DNA of 29,984 bases from Halonatronomonas sp964558325 (GCA_964558325.1 CAZLCX010000022.1:1-29984); one strand, 5' to 3'. Positions 1-7,809 are shown, counted from the first letter of the stretch. Notes: generated by a model from the sequence alone, not told the origin. A program made the numbers and translations.

Positions 1-22
1 AAAACTACTCCGAAGAGTAGTT
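1..22 (-). terminator. Intrinsic terminator hairpin below the left-edge riboswitch
   Basis: An 8-bp perfect stem (3-10 with 15-22) closes a UUCG loop when read on the minus strand. It is followed by at least four U before the window ends. It lies about 15 nt beyond the aptamer-like RNA at 28-117, so it may be the expression platform of that riboswitch or an ordinary terminator. The U-tract is cut off by the window edge, so strength cannot be judged. Confidence 0.6.
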
Positions 23-27
23 AAATA

Positions 28-117
28 AAAAAATCCCTCCGGTAGCCGAACCACCCTTCAATCTGGGTATCTAGCTTTGCGAACCTGCCTTTCAACAGGA
101 GTGCCTTTATCTTAGGT
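28..117 (-). ncRNA. GEMM / cyclic-di-GMP-I-like riboswitch aptamer (variant)
   Basis: Read on the minus strand, the RNA has a stem CCUGUU/GGCAGG closed by a GAAA tetraloop, then the string UCGCAAAGCU. A second hairpin ACCC/GGGU follows, and then CGGCUACCGG. A GNRA-capped stem directly followed by CGCAAAGC and later by a G(G)YUACCG segment is the hallmark of the c-di-GMP-I (GEMM) family. The usual GGACGCAAAG is GUUCGCAAAG here and the 5' GGCAAACC is not clear, so it may be a variant subclass. A minus-strand promoter lies just upstream (137-165) and a terminator hairpin lies downstream (1-22). The controlled gene is beyond the left edge. The operon at 13516-15578 encodes a diguanylate cyclase that could supply the ligand. 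Confidence 0.55.
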
Positions 118-136
118 TTATATTATATTTATAAAT

Positions 137-165
137 ATTATATTATTATAAATCTAAAACAACAA
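137..165 (-). promoter_or_regulatory. Sigma-A-type promoter of the riboswitch transcript
   Basis: On the minus strand, TTGTTG (160-165) and TATAAT (137-142) are separated by 17 nt. Transcription would start near 130, a few nucleotides before the aptamer. It is divergent from the promoter at 222-250. Confidence 0.55.
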
Positions 166-221
166 TAGGCTAAATGAATTAATTTCAATAAAAATCTATA
201 AAGATTCAAAAATTGCTCAAC

Positions 222-250
222 TTGACATTTCAATATAAGAAGAGTAATAT
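222..250 (+). promoter_or_regulatory. Sigma-A-type promoter of the antiporter-like gene
   Basis: Consensus TTGACA (222-227), a 17-nt spacer, and TAATAT (245-250). The predicted start site is near 257, downstream of an in-frame ATG at 254, so that ATG cannot be the start codon. The downstream ATG at 311 must be used. Confidence 0.75.
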
Positions 251-310
251 TAAATGTGGGGAAAAACCAAAAATCTGTTATATTTTTATGGAGGGAACCA
301 AAATTTAAAA

Positions 311-1795
311 ATGAATGACTATATTATTTTATTACCTATACTCTTTCCACTTATTGGAGCTTTACTAATAGTATTAACAAAAAACTTTATGCCTGTAAAG
401 ATTGAAATGACTGATCGAATTAATGATTTTATCATTTTTGTATCTACCTTAATAACATTTGTGTTTTTAGCAGGATTTTATCCCTATGTAATTAATGCTG
501 GAGAAACCTTTGAAATATCTTTTCCAAGATTATTAATGCTTGGAGTTTCCTTTAAACTTGATGCTTTATCATATTATATGGTATTTATAGTAGCTTTTAT
601 CTGGTCCTTAATAATGTTATACTCAGTTGATTACATGAAAATGGACAGAGAAAGAAATAGATTTCATTTCTTCGTTTTACTAAATTTTTCAGGAGCAATT
701 GCCTTCTTTTTATCTGGTGATTTATTAACTATGTTCTTGTTTTTTGAAGCTTTAACTGTATTTTCTTATGCTCTTGTTGCTCATGATGAAACTATTAAAG
801 CCATTAAAGCTGCTAATCGTTATATTTTCTTAAGCCTTATAGGAGGCCTAGGAATCCTTTCAGCGTTAATTATAATTTATAATCATACAGGCACATTAAC
901 CTTTGCTGATGTAGCCTATATAACAGAAGCAACTCCACTCCTTGGTTTTGCTTTCTTTATAAGTCTTTTAAGTTTTGGAATTAAAGCTGGAATATTTCCT
1001 TTTCACATCTGGCTGCCAGTTGCCCATCCAACAGCGCCATCACCTGCAAGCGCTATTTTATCAGGTATTATGATCAAAACAGGGGCTTTTGGTATGATGA
1101 GGATTATGTATAATATGTATGACATAAATATGATTAGAGAAGTTAACTGGCATATTTACTTATTGATAATTGCAGGAATCACGATTATTTTAGGTTCTCT
1201 AGGAGCCGTCTTTGAATTTGACATCAAAAGGCGTCTCGCTTACTCCAGTATTGGTCAGATTGGTTATATAATGTTAGGAATGGCTTTATTAAATTATAAT
1301 GGTTTACTTGGTGATGTCTTTCATCTTTCTGCTCATGCAGTGATGAAATCCTGTCTCTTCCTTGCAGCAGGAGCGATTATACATAAAACAGGAGAAAGAG
1401 ATATTAGAAAAATGGGTGGTCTGGGAAAGATGATGCCTATTACAATGCTATCATTTACTCTGGCAGCTCTTGCCATGATTGGTTTGCCACCTTTAACAGG
1501 ATTTATAACTAAATGGGAATTATCTTTAGGTGCAATTAGGTCTGGCCAGCCATATTATATAATCCTTTTATTAACCAGTAGTCTTTTAAACTTAGTATAT
1601 TATTCACCTATTATTATATCTGCCTTCTTTAGAGAAAGTGTTAACGATAAGATAAAAAATTATAGAGATGAAACTTCCTGGAGAATGCTAGTTCCAATTA
1701 CTGTCTTAGCTTTATCAACTGTTATTTTTGATCTTGTACCTATTAATATTCCGCTGGAAATGGCCAAAAGAGCAACAGAACTTTTATTTAATTAA
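311..1795 (+). CDS. MrpD / complex I (NuoL/M/N)-type proton-conducting membrane subunit, orphan
   Basis: Polytopic membrane protein of 494 aa from the antiporter-like subunit family (Mrp antiporter subunit D, membrane-bound hydrogenase and complex I subunits). Visible family residues, numbered from the 311 start: TM5 glutamate E146 in FFEALTVFSY, TM7 lysine K225 in FGIKAGIFPFHIWLP, the PTAPSPASAILSG motif near 240-252, K256 in IMIKTG, H342 and K346 in SAHAVMKSCLFLAAG, and the GLPPLTGFITKWEL block near the C terminus. These charged residues form the proton path in the family. The start at 311 is chosen because the ATG at 254 precedes the predicted transcription start. A GGAGGG at 290-295 is somewhat distant (15 nt). 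No other mrp, nuo or mbh gene is nearby and it has its own promoter, so its partner complex is unknown. It could be an accessory of a complex encoded elsewhere or a stand-alone antiporter. Confidence 0.88.
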   Translation: MNDYIILLPILFPLIGALLIVLTKNFMPVKIEMTDRINDFIIFVSTLITFVFLAGFYPYVINAGETFEISFPRLLMLGVSFKLDALSYYMVFIVAFIWSLIMLYSVDYMKMDRERNRFHFFVLLNFSGAIAFFLSGDLLTMFLFFEALTVFSYALVAHDETIKAIKAANRYIFLSLIGGLGILSALIIIYNHTGTLTFADVAYITEATPLLGFAFFISLLSFGIKAGIFPFHIWLPVAHPTAPSPASAILSGIMIKTGAFGMMRIMYNMYDINMIREVNWHIYLLIIAGITIILGSLGAVFEFDIKRRLAYSSIGQIGYIMLGMALLNYNGLLGDVFHLSAHAVMKSCLFLAAGAIIHKTGERDIRKMGGLGKMMPITMLSFTLAALAMIGLPPLTGFITKWELSLGAIRSGQPYYIILLLTSSLLNLVYYSPIIISAFFRESVNDKIKNYRDETSWRMLVPITVLALSTVIFDLVPINIPLEMAKRATELLFN

Positions 1796-1797
1796 AT

Positions 1798-3411
1798 TTA
1801 CAGTATATCTTTAACTATTAAATTCAGATAAGTCTTACCTCTAAAAGTTGTCCATTCTGGCCGATAAAGAAGGTCTGCTGAGCCAGGTTTAACTCTCTCA
1901 AATTTATCAGCCATATAAAAGGCAATGCTTTCAATATCATTAGAATAAAACTTTAGATGGCTGTCATTAATGAGATCAGGATTATCTATTCTAACATTCT
2001 CTGATAAAAAAATAGGATGCCTGTTTTTATGACCGAAAGGGGCAAGACGATAAAGACTATCAAGAAAGTTTGAATCAATTTTATTGATATCTAACTTAAG
2101 ATCAAACAGATCTTCCTGATACTGAATACCCTCTGCAAGTTGATTCATTCTTTCAAAAAAATCTCTAAATCTTCCAGCCTTTAATTTTATACCGGCGGCC
2201 AGCTTGTGGCCTCCGGTTTTTTCTAATAAACCTTCCTGCTGACACTTTTTTAAGCTTTTATAGATATCAAATGGTTCAATACTTCTAGCGCTCCCTTTTA
2301 AGGACTGAGAATCAATAACAATAGCTGGTTTGTTATATTTACTGGAGAGTTTTCCGGCTATTAAACCAACTAACCCTCTTAAAATTTTGCCCTTAACTAA
2401 AATCACATTTAATTCAGGTTTGATTTTTTCATCTACTATTTCCATTATTCTAGCTGTCAGTTCTTTCCGTTTCTCATTGTTTGAAATTAATTGATGAGCC
2501 AGTTGATTTAAATCCTGGGCAGGTCTTCTTTCATCATATAAGAGTAAATCAAGCACAGGTTCAGGAGAGCCCAACCTTCCTGTCGCATTAAGGGCAGGAC
2601 CTATCTGATAACCTAAATCTGCTGCAGTTATAGCTTCACTGGATAATGCTAAAAAGGAGATTAACTTCTCCAAACCAGGGTTAATATCACCGGAACGGAA
2701 CTTATCTAGACCAGCAGCAACAATATATCTATTTTCGCCTACAAGGGGAACAACATCTGCCACAGTCGATAAAGTTACTAGATCAAGAACCTCTAAAAAT
2801 GGCTCCCCTAATAAGGCCTGAGCAACCCGCCAGGTAATTCCTCCACCAGAATATTCTTTGAATTGATAATTGCCATTTTTCACCTTAAGGTCTATAAACT
2901 TATTTTCAAAAACTTTAATACTTTCTAGGTTATTATTTTCATGATGATCGATTACTATTACTTCAATATCATTATCTTTTAACTCTTTAATTTCTTCCTG
3001 GTTAGAGATACCACAATCAAGGGTTATAACCAGAGAAGGTTTTAATTCATTTTTGATTATTTCAACAGCTTTTTCTGAAAGTCCATATTCATCCCGATAT
3101 CTATCTCCATTTAAAATTTTAAGATTGGCCCCAGAATCATATTTTTTTATAGCTTTATATAAAATAGCAGCTGAGGTCAGGCCATCACAATCAAAGTCAC
3201 AGAAAATAACTATTGTTCCCTGCAGAATATGTTCTTTTATTAATCGAATCACATTATCTAGATTAGGAATGTCATGATATGGTTGTAGTTTATCAAGCGA
3301 AGGATTCAGAAAGTCAATTAGCTTATCCTCAGTATCAATACCTCTCTCTATTAAGATTTTACTTATATTATTATCTAAATTAAATTTTTTTGTTATTTCA
3401 AGATAGTTCAT
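1798..3411 (-). CDS. recJ: Single-stranded-DNA-specific exonuclease RecJ
   Basis: A 5'-3' ssDNA exonuclease of the DHH superfamily for recombination and mismatch or excision repair in the cytoplasm, 537 aa. Motifs visible: the N-terminal metal-binding DFDCDG (72-77), LDCG with D132, the diagnostic DHH (155-157), then SGGGITWR, and the DHHA1 domain with SARS and GGHKLAAG. The C-terminal ~100 aa fit the OB-fold region. It is at the short end for RecJ (often 550-750 aa). A longer reading from TTG at 3423 exists, but that codon lies inside the Shine-Dalgarno (TTGGAGG). ATG at 3411 sits about 6 nt after GGAGG and is preferred. The gene converges on the antiporter-like gene with only 2 nt between stop codons and no terminator visible between them. 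Confidence 0.92.
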   Translation of the reverse strand: MNYLEITKKFNLDNNISKILIERGIDTEDKLIDFLNPSLDKLQPYHDIPNLDNVIRLIKEHILQGTIVIFCDFDCDGLTSAAILYKAIKKYDSGANLKILNGDRYRDEYGLSEKAVEIIKNELKPSLVITLDCGISNQEEIKELKDNDIEVIVIDHHENNNLESIKVFENKFIDLKVKNGNYQFKEYSGGGITWRVAQALLGEPFLEVLDLVTLSTVADVVPLVGENRYIVAAGLDKFRSGDINPGLEKLISFLALSSEAITAADLGYQIGPALNATGRLGSPEPVLDLLLYDERRPAQDLNQLAHQLISNNEKRKELTARIMEIVDEKIKPELNVILVKGKILRGLVGLIAGKLSSKYNKPAIVIDSQSLKGSARSIEPFDIYKSLKKCQQEGLLEKTGGHKLAAGIKLKAGRFRDFFERMNQLAEGIQYQEDLFDLKLDINKIDSNFLDSLYRLAPFGHKNRHPIFLSENVRIDNPDLINDSHLKFYSNDIESIAFYMADKFERVKPGSADLLYRPEWTTFRGKTYLNLIVKDIL

Positions 3412-3504
3412 TTTTGCCTCCAATAAGTAAGTTTTAATACTATTAATATTTAATTCTTCTAATTTAATATATCATAAATATTTTAAATATCAAACCTGCC
3501 CAAC

Positions 3505-3534
3505 TTGACAAATAAATAATTCTTATAGTATAAT
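3505..3534 (+). promoter_or_regulatory. Promoter of the phosphate regulator/transporter operon
   Basis: TTGACA (3505-3510), an 18-nt spacer, and a perfect TATAAT (3529-3534). The predicted start near 3541 gives a leader of about 140 nt before the ATG at 3680, unusually long and structured. Confidence 0.75.
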
Positions 3535-3585
3535 TTTAGCAAGCAAATTGTTAAAAAATTAAGATATCTTTTTAGAGATTTAAGA

Positions 3586-3638
3586 GGTCTTTTTGGACAG
3601 TAAATTCCATTTCGAATTTCTGTGTCAAAAAGGCTTTT
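3586..3638 (+). promoter_or_regulatory. Long imperfect hairpin in the phosphate operon leader, possible attenuator
   Basis: The arm at about 3586-3600 (containing CTTTTTGGACAG) pairs with 3619-3634 (CTGTGTCAAAAAGG) with a single bulged G. Inside it, AAATTC (3602-3607) pairs with GAATTT (3613-3618) across a 5-nt loop. The 3' arm is followed by CTTTTATTATT. The tail is too poor in U to be a convincing terminator, but the structure covers about a third of the leader and ends about 25 nt before the ribosome binding site. Function unknown. Confidence 0.4.
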
Positions 3639-3679
3639 ATTATTAACTTAAAATATAAATAACTGGAGGTATTAATAAA

Positions 3680-4330
3680 ATGGCGAGATTATTTGGAGAA
3701 TTTGACAAACTGGAAGCAGATTTTGATGATTTTGCTGAAATGGTTGGAACCTGTATGACAAAATCACTGGAAGCCTTATTTCTTTATTTAAAAGAGGGTG
3801 AAAGCGAAAGGGTTAAGGAGCTTACTAATATTGTTCATGAATTTGAAAGTAATGCTGATGAAAAAAGACGGGATATAATCACAAGCATTCTCAATGGCAG
3901 CTTAATGCCCCATACCAGAAGTGACATGTTAAATCTAATAGAATCCATTGATGATATAGCTGACTTTTCAGAGGATATTATAGATGAAATCATCTTTCTT
4001 GGGCTAAAATTTGAGCATCTTGAAATCCAAAAGACAAAAGAAATGAAAAAGCTACTTTTAGAACAATACAATAAGTTAACTAAAGGCCTGAACTTACTTT
4101 TTAAAGATATGGATCAGGCTTTAGTCTATGCCCACCAGCTTGAAGAGATCGAAACCAGGCTTGATGACATAGAGGAAGAATTAATTAGAAACGTGGGCCA
4201 AAATAAAGAATTGGATACCGCCAGTAAGCTTTCTCATCGAAACCTGATAAAAAATATATCAGATCTAGCAGATGTTATTGAGAAAGTGGGGGATGTAATC
4301 GAGATAGTAATCTCAGTAAGACGAGGATAG
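3680..4330 (+). CDS. DUF47 / PhoU-like regulator paired with a PiT phosphate transporter
   Basis: A 216-aa all-helical protein, matching the usual length (about 205-220 aa) of the DUF47 (TIGR00153) family, a PhoU relative that binds metal clusters and is normally encoded just upstream of PiT phosphate transporters. The acidic helical signatures are visible: HEFESNADEKRRDI in the first half, LIESIDDIADFSEDIIDEI near the middle, and a repeat-like EEIETRLDDIEEEL then ISDLADVIEKVGDVIE in the second half, the E(D)xxxD metal-binding pattern of PhoU domains. GGAGGT at 3665-3670 lies 9 nt before the ATG. The following transporter starts 24 nt after the stop, so the two are co-transcribed. The expected role is to modulate phosphate uptake by its partner. 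Confidence 0.9.
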   Translation: MARLFGEFDKLEADFDDFAEMVGTCMTKSLEALFLYLKEGESERVKELTNIVHEFESNADEKRRDIITSILNGSLMPHTRSDMLNLIESIDDIADFSEDIIDEIIFLGLKFEHLEIQKTKEMKKLLLEQYNKLTKGLNLLFKDMDQALVYAHQLEEIETRLDDIEEELIRNVGQNKELDTASKLSHRNLIKNISDLADVIEKVGDVIEIVISVRRG

Positions 4331-4354
4331 AGTAGTTAAGAAAGGGGAATTTCT

Positions 4355-5275
4355 ATGTGGTATCTATTATCAGGAATATATCTTGGGGGAACACTTGGAG
4401 CCAATGATGCTGCCAATATCTTTGGTACAGCAGTTGTAACCAAAGCAATTAAATTTAAAAAAGCTGTTCTTTTAAGTATAATATTTGTGATTATTGGCGC
4501 CGGATTAGAGGGAGCAGGTGGTATGGAAACCCTTGGAGGCCTGGCTGATCAGTCATTATTAACAGCCTTTTTAAGTTCACTGGCTGCTGCTATTACAGTT
4601 ACCTTAATGACTGTACTTGAACTGCCAGTTTCAACTTCCCAGGCTGTTGTCGGGGCCATAATTGGTGGTAATTTATTAACAGGTACAGTAGATTTTACAC
4701 CCCTGATACCAATAATATCTGCCTGGATTTTAACCCCAATAGGTGGGCTGGCAATATCTTTTATATTATATAAATTATATAATAGCTTTATTCAACAGAG
4801 GATTAATAGCTTAAAATATTTTGAAACCTTTGTTAGAATTGGTTTGATTATATCAGGGATTTATGGAGCCTACTCATTAGGGGCCAATAATGTTGCCAAT
4901 GTCATCGGTGTCTTTGTTGAGGCTGGCATGTTTGAACCTCAGTTAGGCGGTATTATCGGTGGTATGGCTATCGGGCTTGGAATTTTTTTCAGTAGAGGTG
5001 TGATGGAAACCATAGGTAGAAGAATTACTGCTTTAACTCCTTTAACAGCTTTAATTACAGTCGTGGCCCACTCAATTACTCTTTATATATTTGCCAGAAT
5101 CGGAATACCGGTTTCTTCATCACAGGCCATAGTTGGTGCTGTATTAGGTATCGGTCTGGTTAAAGGGACCAATATGATGGATTTTGAGATGGCTAAAAAA
5201 ATATTATTTGGCTGGATTGGGACTCCATCAGTGGCCTTTGTTATAGGTATGATCTTAAATTTAATCTTTTTATAA
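4355..5275 (+). CDS. pit: PiT-family inorganic phosphate transporter
   Basis: A 306-aa integral membrane protein (PF01384, phosphate:H+ or Na+ symporter). It shows the internal duplication of the family. GANDAANIFGTAV occurs close to the N terminus and GANNVANVIGVFVEAG about 160 residues later, with the paired PVSTSQAVVGAIIGG and PVSSSQAIVGAVLGIG loops in each half. This is the compact type, without the long central cytoplasmic loop of E. coli PitA. The start is supported by AAAGGGG (4341-4347) 7 nt upstream. A strong terminator follows at 5342-5372. It forms an operon with the DUF47 gene upstream. Whether H+ or Na+ is the coupling ion cannot be told from sequence. Confidence 0.92.
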   Translation: MWYLLSGIYLGGTLGANDAANIFGTAVVTKAIKFKKAVLLSIIFVIIGAGLEGAGGMETLGGLADQSLLTAFLSSLAAAITVTLMTVLELPVSTSQAVVGAIIGGNLLTGTVDFTPLIPIISAWILTPIGGLAISFILYKLYNSFIQQRINSLKYFETFVRIGLIISGIYGAYSLGANNVANVIGVFVEAGMFEPQLGGIIGGMAIGLGIFFSRGVMETIGRRITALTPLTALITVVAHSITLYIFARIGIPVSSSQAIVGAVLGIGLVKGTNMMDFEMAKKILFGWIGTPSVAFVIGMILNLIFL

Positions 5276-5341
5276 TTGATTAAAACCCTTGCTAAATTCA
5301 GAAGTTAATGTTATAATAATAACATCAGTAATTTTCATTTG

Positions 5342-5372
5342 CCCCACCTGTTACCCTCAGGTGGGGTTTTTT
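5342..5372 (+). terminator. Rho-independent terminator of the phosphate operon
   Basis: Perfect 9-bp GC-rich stem CCCCACCTG/CAGGTGGGG with a 7-nt loop, followed by six T. The T-tract overlaps the stop codon of the convergent DUF3006 gene at 5371. Confidence 0.9.
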
Positions 5373-5583
5373 ATTTATTCTTTAATTTTTCTATCAGGCT
5401 TCTAACTCTCTTTTTAGCCTCCTCAGTCTCTCTGTTCTCTCTTTTAAAATTAACTGAAAGAATGTCGCTCTCTCCTGTTTCTGCTGGAAGATATTCGACT
5501 GGTATTTCCAGGCTATATTTTTCTTCTGGTCTAATCAATAAAATAGCAATCCCATTTTCAATTCTATCTACAGTTACCTTCAT
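5371..5583 (-). CDS. DUF3006 domain protein
   Basis: Small 70-aa soluble protein beginning MKVTVDRIENGIAILLI, with IPVEYLPAETGESDIL in the middle and a charged C-terminal helix (EEAKKRVRSLIEKLKNK). This is the complete DUF3006 domain. The family commonly sits directly beside ComEC-like metallo-beta-lactamase hydrolases, as here (17-nt gap to the upstream MBL gene), but its biochemical function is not known. AGGGGC lies about 9 nt before the ATG. It is the last gene of the six-gene minus-strand run that starts at 11723. Confidence 0.8.
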   Translation of the reverse strand: MKVTVDRIENGIAILLIRPEEKYSLEIPVEYLPAETGESDILSVNFKRENRETEEAKKRVRSLIEKLKNK

Positions 5584-5600
5584 TGTATACAGCCCCTAAA

Positions 5601-6710
5601 TTATATAGTTATCTGATCTCTCCATCTGTTAAACTTATTTTCGTCAATTCCATCTACTTCTTTAATCTCTTCAATTGTCTGGAAACCATCGTTTTCCTCT
5701 CTATATTCAATAATTTTATCTGCTGTAACAGAGCCAACACCCCAGAGAGATTCTAACTGAGATTTTGAAGCCTGATTAAGATTAAGCAAGTAGGTATCAG
5801 CCGGAACCTCCTCATTTTCATTCATTTCAGATAAATCCTTATCTACTTCTTCCTGAGCTGAACTGGCTGTCTCGAGAGAGTAAGTCTCTCCATCTGTATT
5901 AATAACTATACCTCCATTTAAATCATTTCTGAATATCTCAATATTATTTGCCTGGAGCCTATTTATTACTTCTGGAGCAGGATGTTTGAACCTATTATCC
6001 TCGCCAACCTGGATTATAGCTACTTCTGGGTTAACAGCATCTAGAAAATAATCATTAGTTGAAGTTTTACTGCCATGATGGGCTACTTTAAGAACTGTTG
6101 ATTTAATATCAATATCAGTCTCAATAATCTCTCTTTCAGCTGATTCCTCAATATCACCAGTAAAAATAAATGATATCTGACCGTATTGAAGATGAGCTGT
6201 AATAGAAGCATCATTTAAGCTATACTCGTCAACATCTTCACCTGGATGAATGATATCAAAAGTCAGATTATCAAGTTCTATTTTATCTCCTCTTCTCGGT
6301 GTTTTATAGGGAATATCTTTTTCATCTATCAACATCAGATAATTTTCATAAGTCTGAGAAGTATGAACTTTTCCGCTATCATAAATAGCATCAACAGGAA
6401 AGTTTTCCAATACAGCAGGCAGTCCTCCAATATGATCAGCATGAGGATGAGTGGAGATAATTGCATCAAAACTTTCAACACCGGCCTCAGTTAAATAGGA
6501 AATTAGTTTATCTTCCACACTTGCAGACCTATCTCCTCCATCTATTAAAACTGTATCACCCGCCTGATGCTGTAATAAAATAGCATCTCCCTGACCTACA
6601 TCTATAAAATGAACTGTTAGATCTGCTGAAACATTCAGGCTAAATACTAATAAAAATAACAGGGTAAATATTAAAATCAAAAATTTATTATTTTTAAAAA
6701 TATTATTCAC
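5601..6710 (-). CDS. Exported ComEC-type MBL-fold hydrolase fused to a ComEA-type HhH domain
   Basis: 369 aa from a GTG start. Residues 9-29 form an uncleaved anchor or signal peptide (LILIFTLLFLLVFSLNVSA). A metallo-beta-lactamase domain of the ComEC/Rec2 C-terminal type follows: FIDVGQGDAILL (35-46), the zinc motif THPHADHIGG with H88, H90, D92 and H93, FTGDIEESAE, and VAHHGSKTS. After an acidic linker (about 280-305), the C-terminal ~60 aa form a helix-hairpin-helix pair (LNLNQASKSQLESLWGVGSVTADKI) like ComEA. The domain order suggests a secreted or periplasmic hydrolase, plausibly a nuclease or phosphodiesterase, with its own DNA-binding module; this is inference. The start overlaps the upstream gene by 8 nt. 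The Shine-Dalgarno (AGAAAGG) is nearly adjacent to the GTG, so translational coupling or a slightly later TTG start is possible. Confidence 0.85.
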   Translation of the reverse strand: MNNIFKNNKFLILIFTLLFLLVFSLNVSADLTVHFIDVGQGDAILLQHQAGDTVLIDGGDRSASVEDKLISYLTEAGVESFDAIISTHPHADHIGGLPAVLENFPVDAIYDSGKVHTSQTYENYLMLIDEKDIPYKTPRRGDKIELDNLTFDIIHPGEDVDEYSLNDASITAHLQYGQISFIFTGDIEESAEREIIETDIDIKSTVLKVAHHGSKTSTNDYFLDAVNPEVAIIQVGEDNRFKHPAPEVINRLQANNIEIFRNDLNGGIVINTDGETYSLETASSAQEEVDKDLSEMNENEEVPADTYLLNLNQASKSQLESLWGVGSVTADKIIEYREENDGFQTIEEIKEVDGIDENKFNRWRDQITI

Positions 6711-7167
6711 GCCTTTCTAATAATCTAATTAAACTCTCTTTAAAATTTTCATCTTCTTCTGGAGTCCGTTTGCTATGAGTTGGATGCCGCTTATTTGCCC
6801 TCCTCATTTGGGCATAAAAATGACGCCTGGCCAGAAGATTGTCAATATTTTCATCTGTATATCTTCTGCCTGAATTATTGATTACAGCAGCTCCCTTCCC
6901 TAAGGCCAGGGCCGCCAGACCGTAATCCTGAGTAATAACTATATCCCCTGGTTCAGCTTCATTTATAATCTCCATATCAACAGACTGAGATTCAATATCT
7001 AGCTTTTTGACCTGACCATAATCTGAATTAACCTGATGGGCATAATTAGTAAAGATAATCAGCCTGCAGCTAAATTTTTCTGCAACCTCTTCAGTTATTT
7101 TTACAACTGGACAACCGTCTCCATCTACTAATATCTTAATTCTTCTCACCTGACCTTCTAATTCCAT
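6703..7167 (-). CDS. YaiI/YqxD (UPF0178, DUF188) family protein
   Basis: 154-aa PIN-like protein of the DUF188 family. It shows the family's N-terminal acidic motif (ILVDGDGCPV), TNYAHQV, the GDIVITQDYGLAALAL stretch, and the C-terminal RRHFYAQMRRANKRHPTHSKRTPEEDENF block. The usual motif is VDADACPV; here both Ala are Gly. Function is unproven in any organism, although the fold suggests an RNA or DNA nuclease. The start is uncertain. ATG at 7167 lies 3 nt after the upstream stop without a clear Shine-Dalgarno, and an in-frame GTG six codons later follows AGAAGG closely and would give the family's usual short N terminus. Coupled to both neighbours. Confidence 0.88.
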   Translation of the reverse strand: MELEGQVRRIKILVDGDGCPVVKITEEVAEKFSCRLIIFTNYAHQVNSDYGQVKKLDIESQSVDMEIINEAEPGDIVITQDYGLAALALGKGAAVINNSGRRYTDENIDNLLARRHFYAQMRRANKRHPTHSKRTPEEDENFKESLIRLLERRE

Positions 7168-7170
7168 TAT

Positions 7171-7809
7171 CTAAAATAATAAGCCTAAAATCAATAAATG
7201 TACAGGATAAAATAGATAAAAGAAATATTTCAATTTTGGGCCCTGTTTACCACTATAGAACTTTATTAAGATAAAAGAAATCAGAGCAAAAAATTGAATA
7301 TAATAAAATATTGAATTTCCAGGGGCCATTAAACCAATAAAAAGATAGAAAAAACCATATAATCCTGTTACTGAGATTAAAAGATATTTATAATTATATC
7401 TAAAATGATGGATTAGATAAATTAAAAAGACTCCGAAAAATCTATAATCTGCTCCAATAATATCTGCTAACACAGCCAATAATATAGCTGGTATAATATT
7501 TCCAAATTTATCGCTAAGTGCTATTGCCAATAATCCTAAAACCAGTGTAAAAAATATATTCAATCCTGAATCAAACCCAAAGGCCAGCCAGAATGGATAT
7601 TGAGATATTAATGCAAGTAAGGCCAGCCTGGCCAGATATTTATTGAAATTTGAAGTATGATGATAACCCTCAGTTATTAAAAATGCAAATAACGGAAAGG
7701 CCAGCCTGCCAATAATTCTCAAGATAATCAGATCTGGAAATATAATAACCCCGATATGATCGATTAACATAGTTGTAATAGCAACCATCTTTAACTGGAA
7801 TGAACTCAT
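7171..7809 (-). CDS. TraX-family polytopic membrane protein
   Basis: 212-aa membrane protein with about seven to eight predicted TM segments and the TraX (PF05857) signatures: LKMVAITTMLIDHIG at the start, RIIGRLAFPLFAFLITEGYHHT, then RLALLALISQYPFWLAF. TraX was named for F-pilin N-acetylation, but chromosomal homologues in this lineage are found without conjugation genes, and none are present here. An acyltransferase-like role on a surface polymer is possible but unproven. It follows alaX by 13 nt and precedes the YaiI-family gene by 3 nt, so it lies within one transcript. Confidence 0.85.
   Translation of the reverse strand: MSSFQLKMVAITTMLIDHIGVIIFPDLIILRIIGRLAFPLFAFLITEGYHHTSNFNKYLARLALLALISQYPFWLAFGFDSGLNIFFTLVLGLLAIALSDKFGNIIPAILLAVLADIIGADYRFFGVFLIYLIHHFRYNYKYLLISVTGLYGFFYLFIGLMAPGNSIFYYIQFFALISFILIKFYSGKQGPKLKYFFYLFYPVHLLILGLLF

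Noticed and set aside
254..310. Upstream in-frame ATG at 254 for the antiporter-like gene
   Set aside because: It lies at or before the transcription start predicted from the promoter at 222-250 and would add a polar extension not typical of the family.
3586..3638. Strong intrinsic terminator before the DUF47 gene
   Set aside because: The tail after the hairpin is only four T followed by mixed A/T; it is listed as a leader hairpin instead.
7171..7809. Conjugative element suggested by the TraX homologue
   Set aside because: No relaxase, coupling protein, secretion or integrase gene is nearby; TraX homologues occur in ordinary chromosomes.
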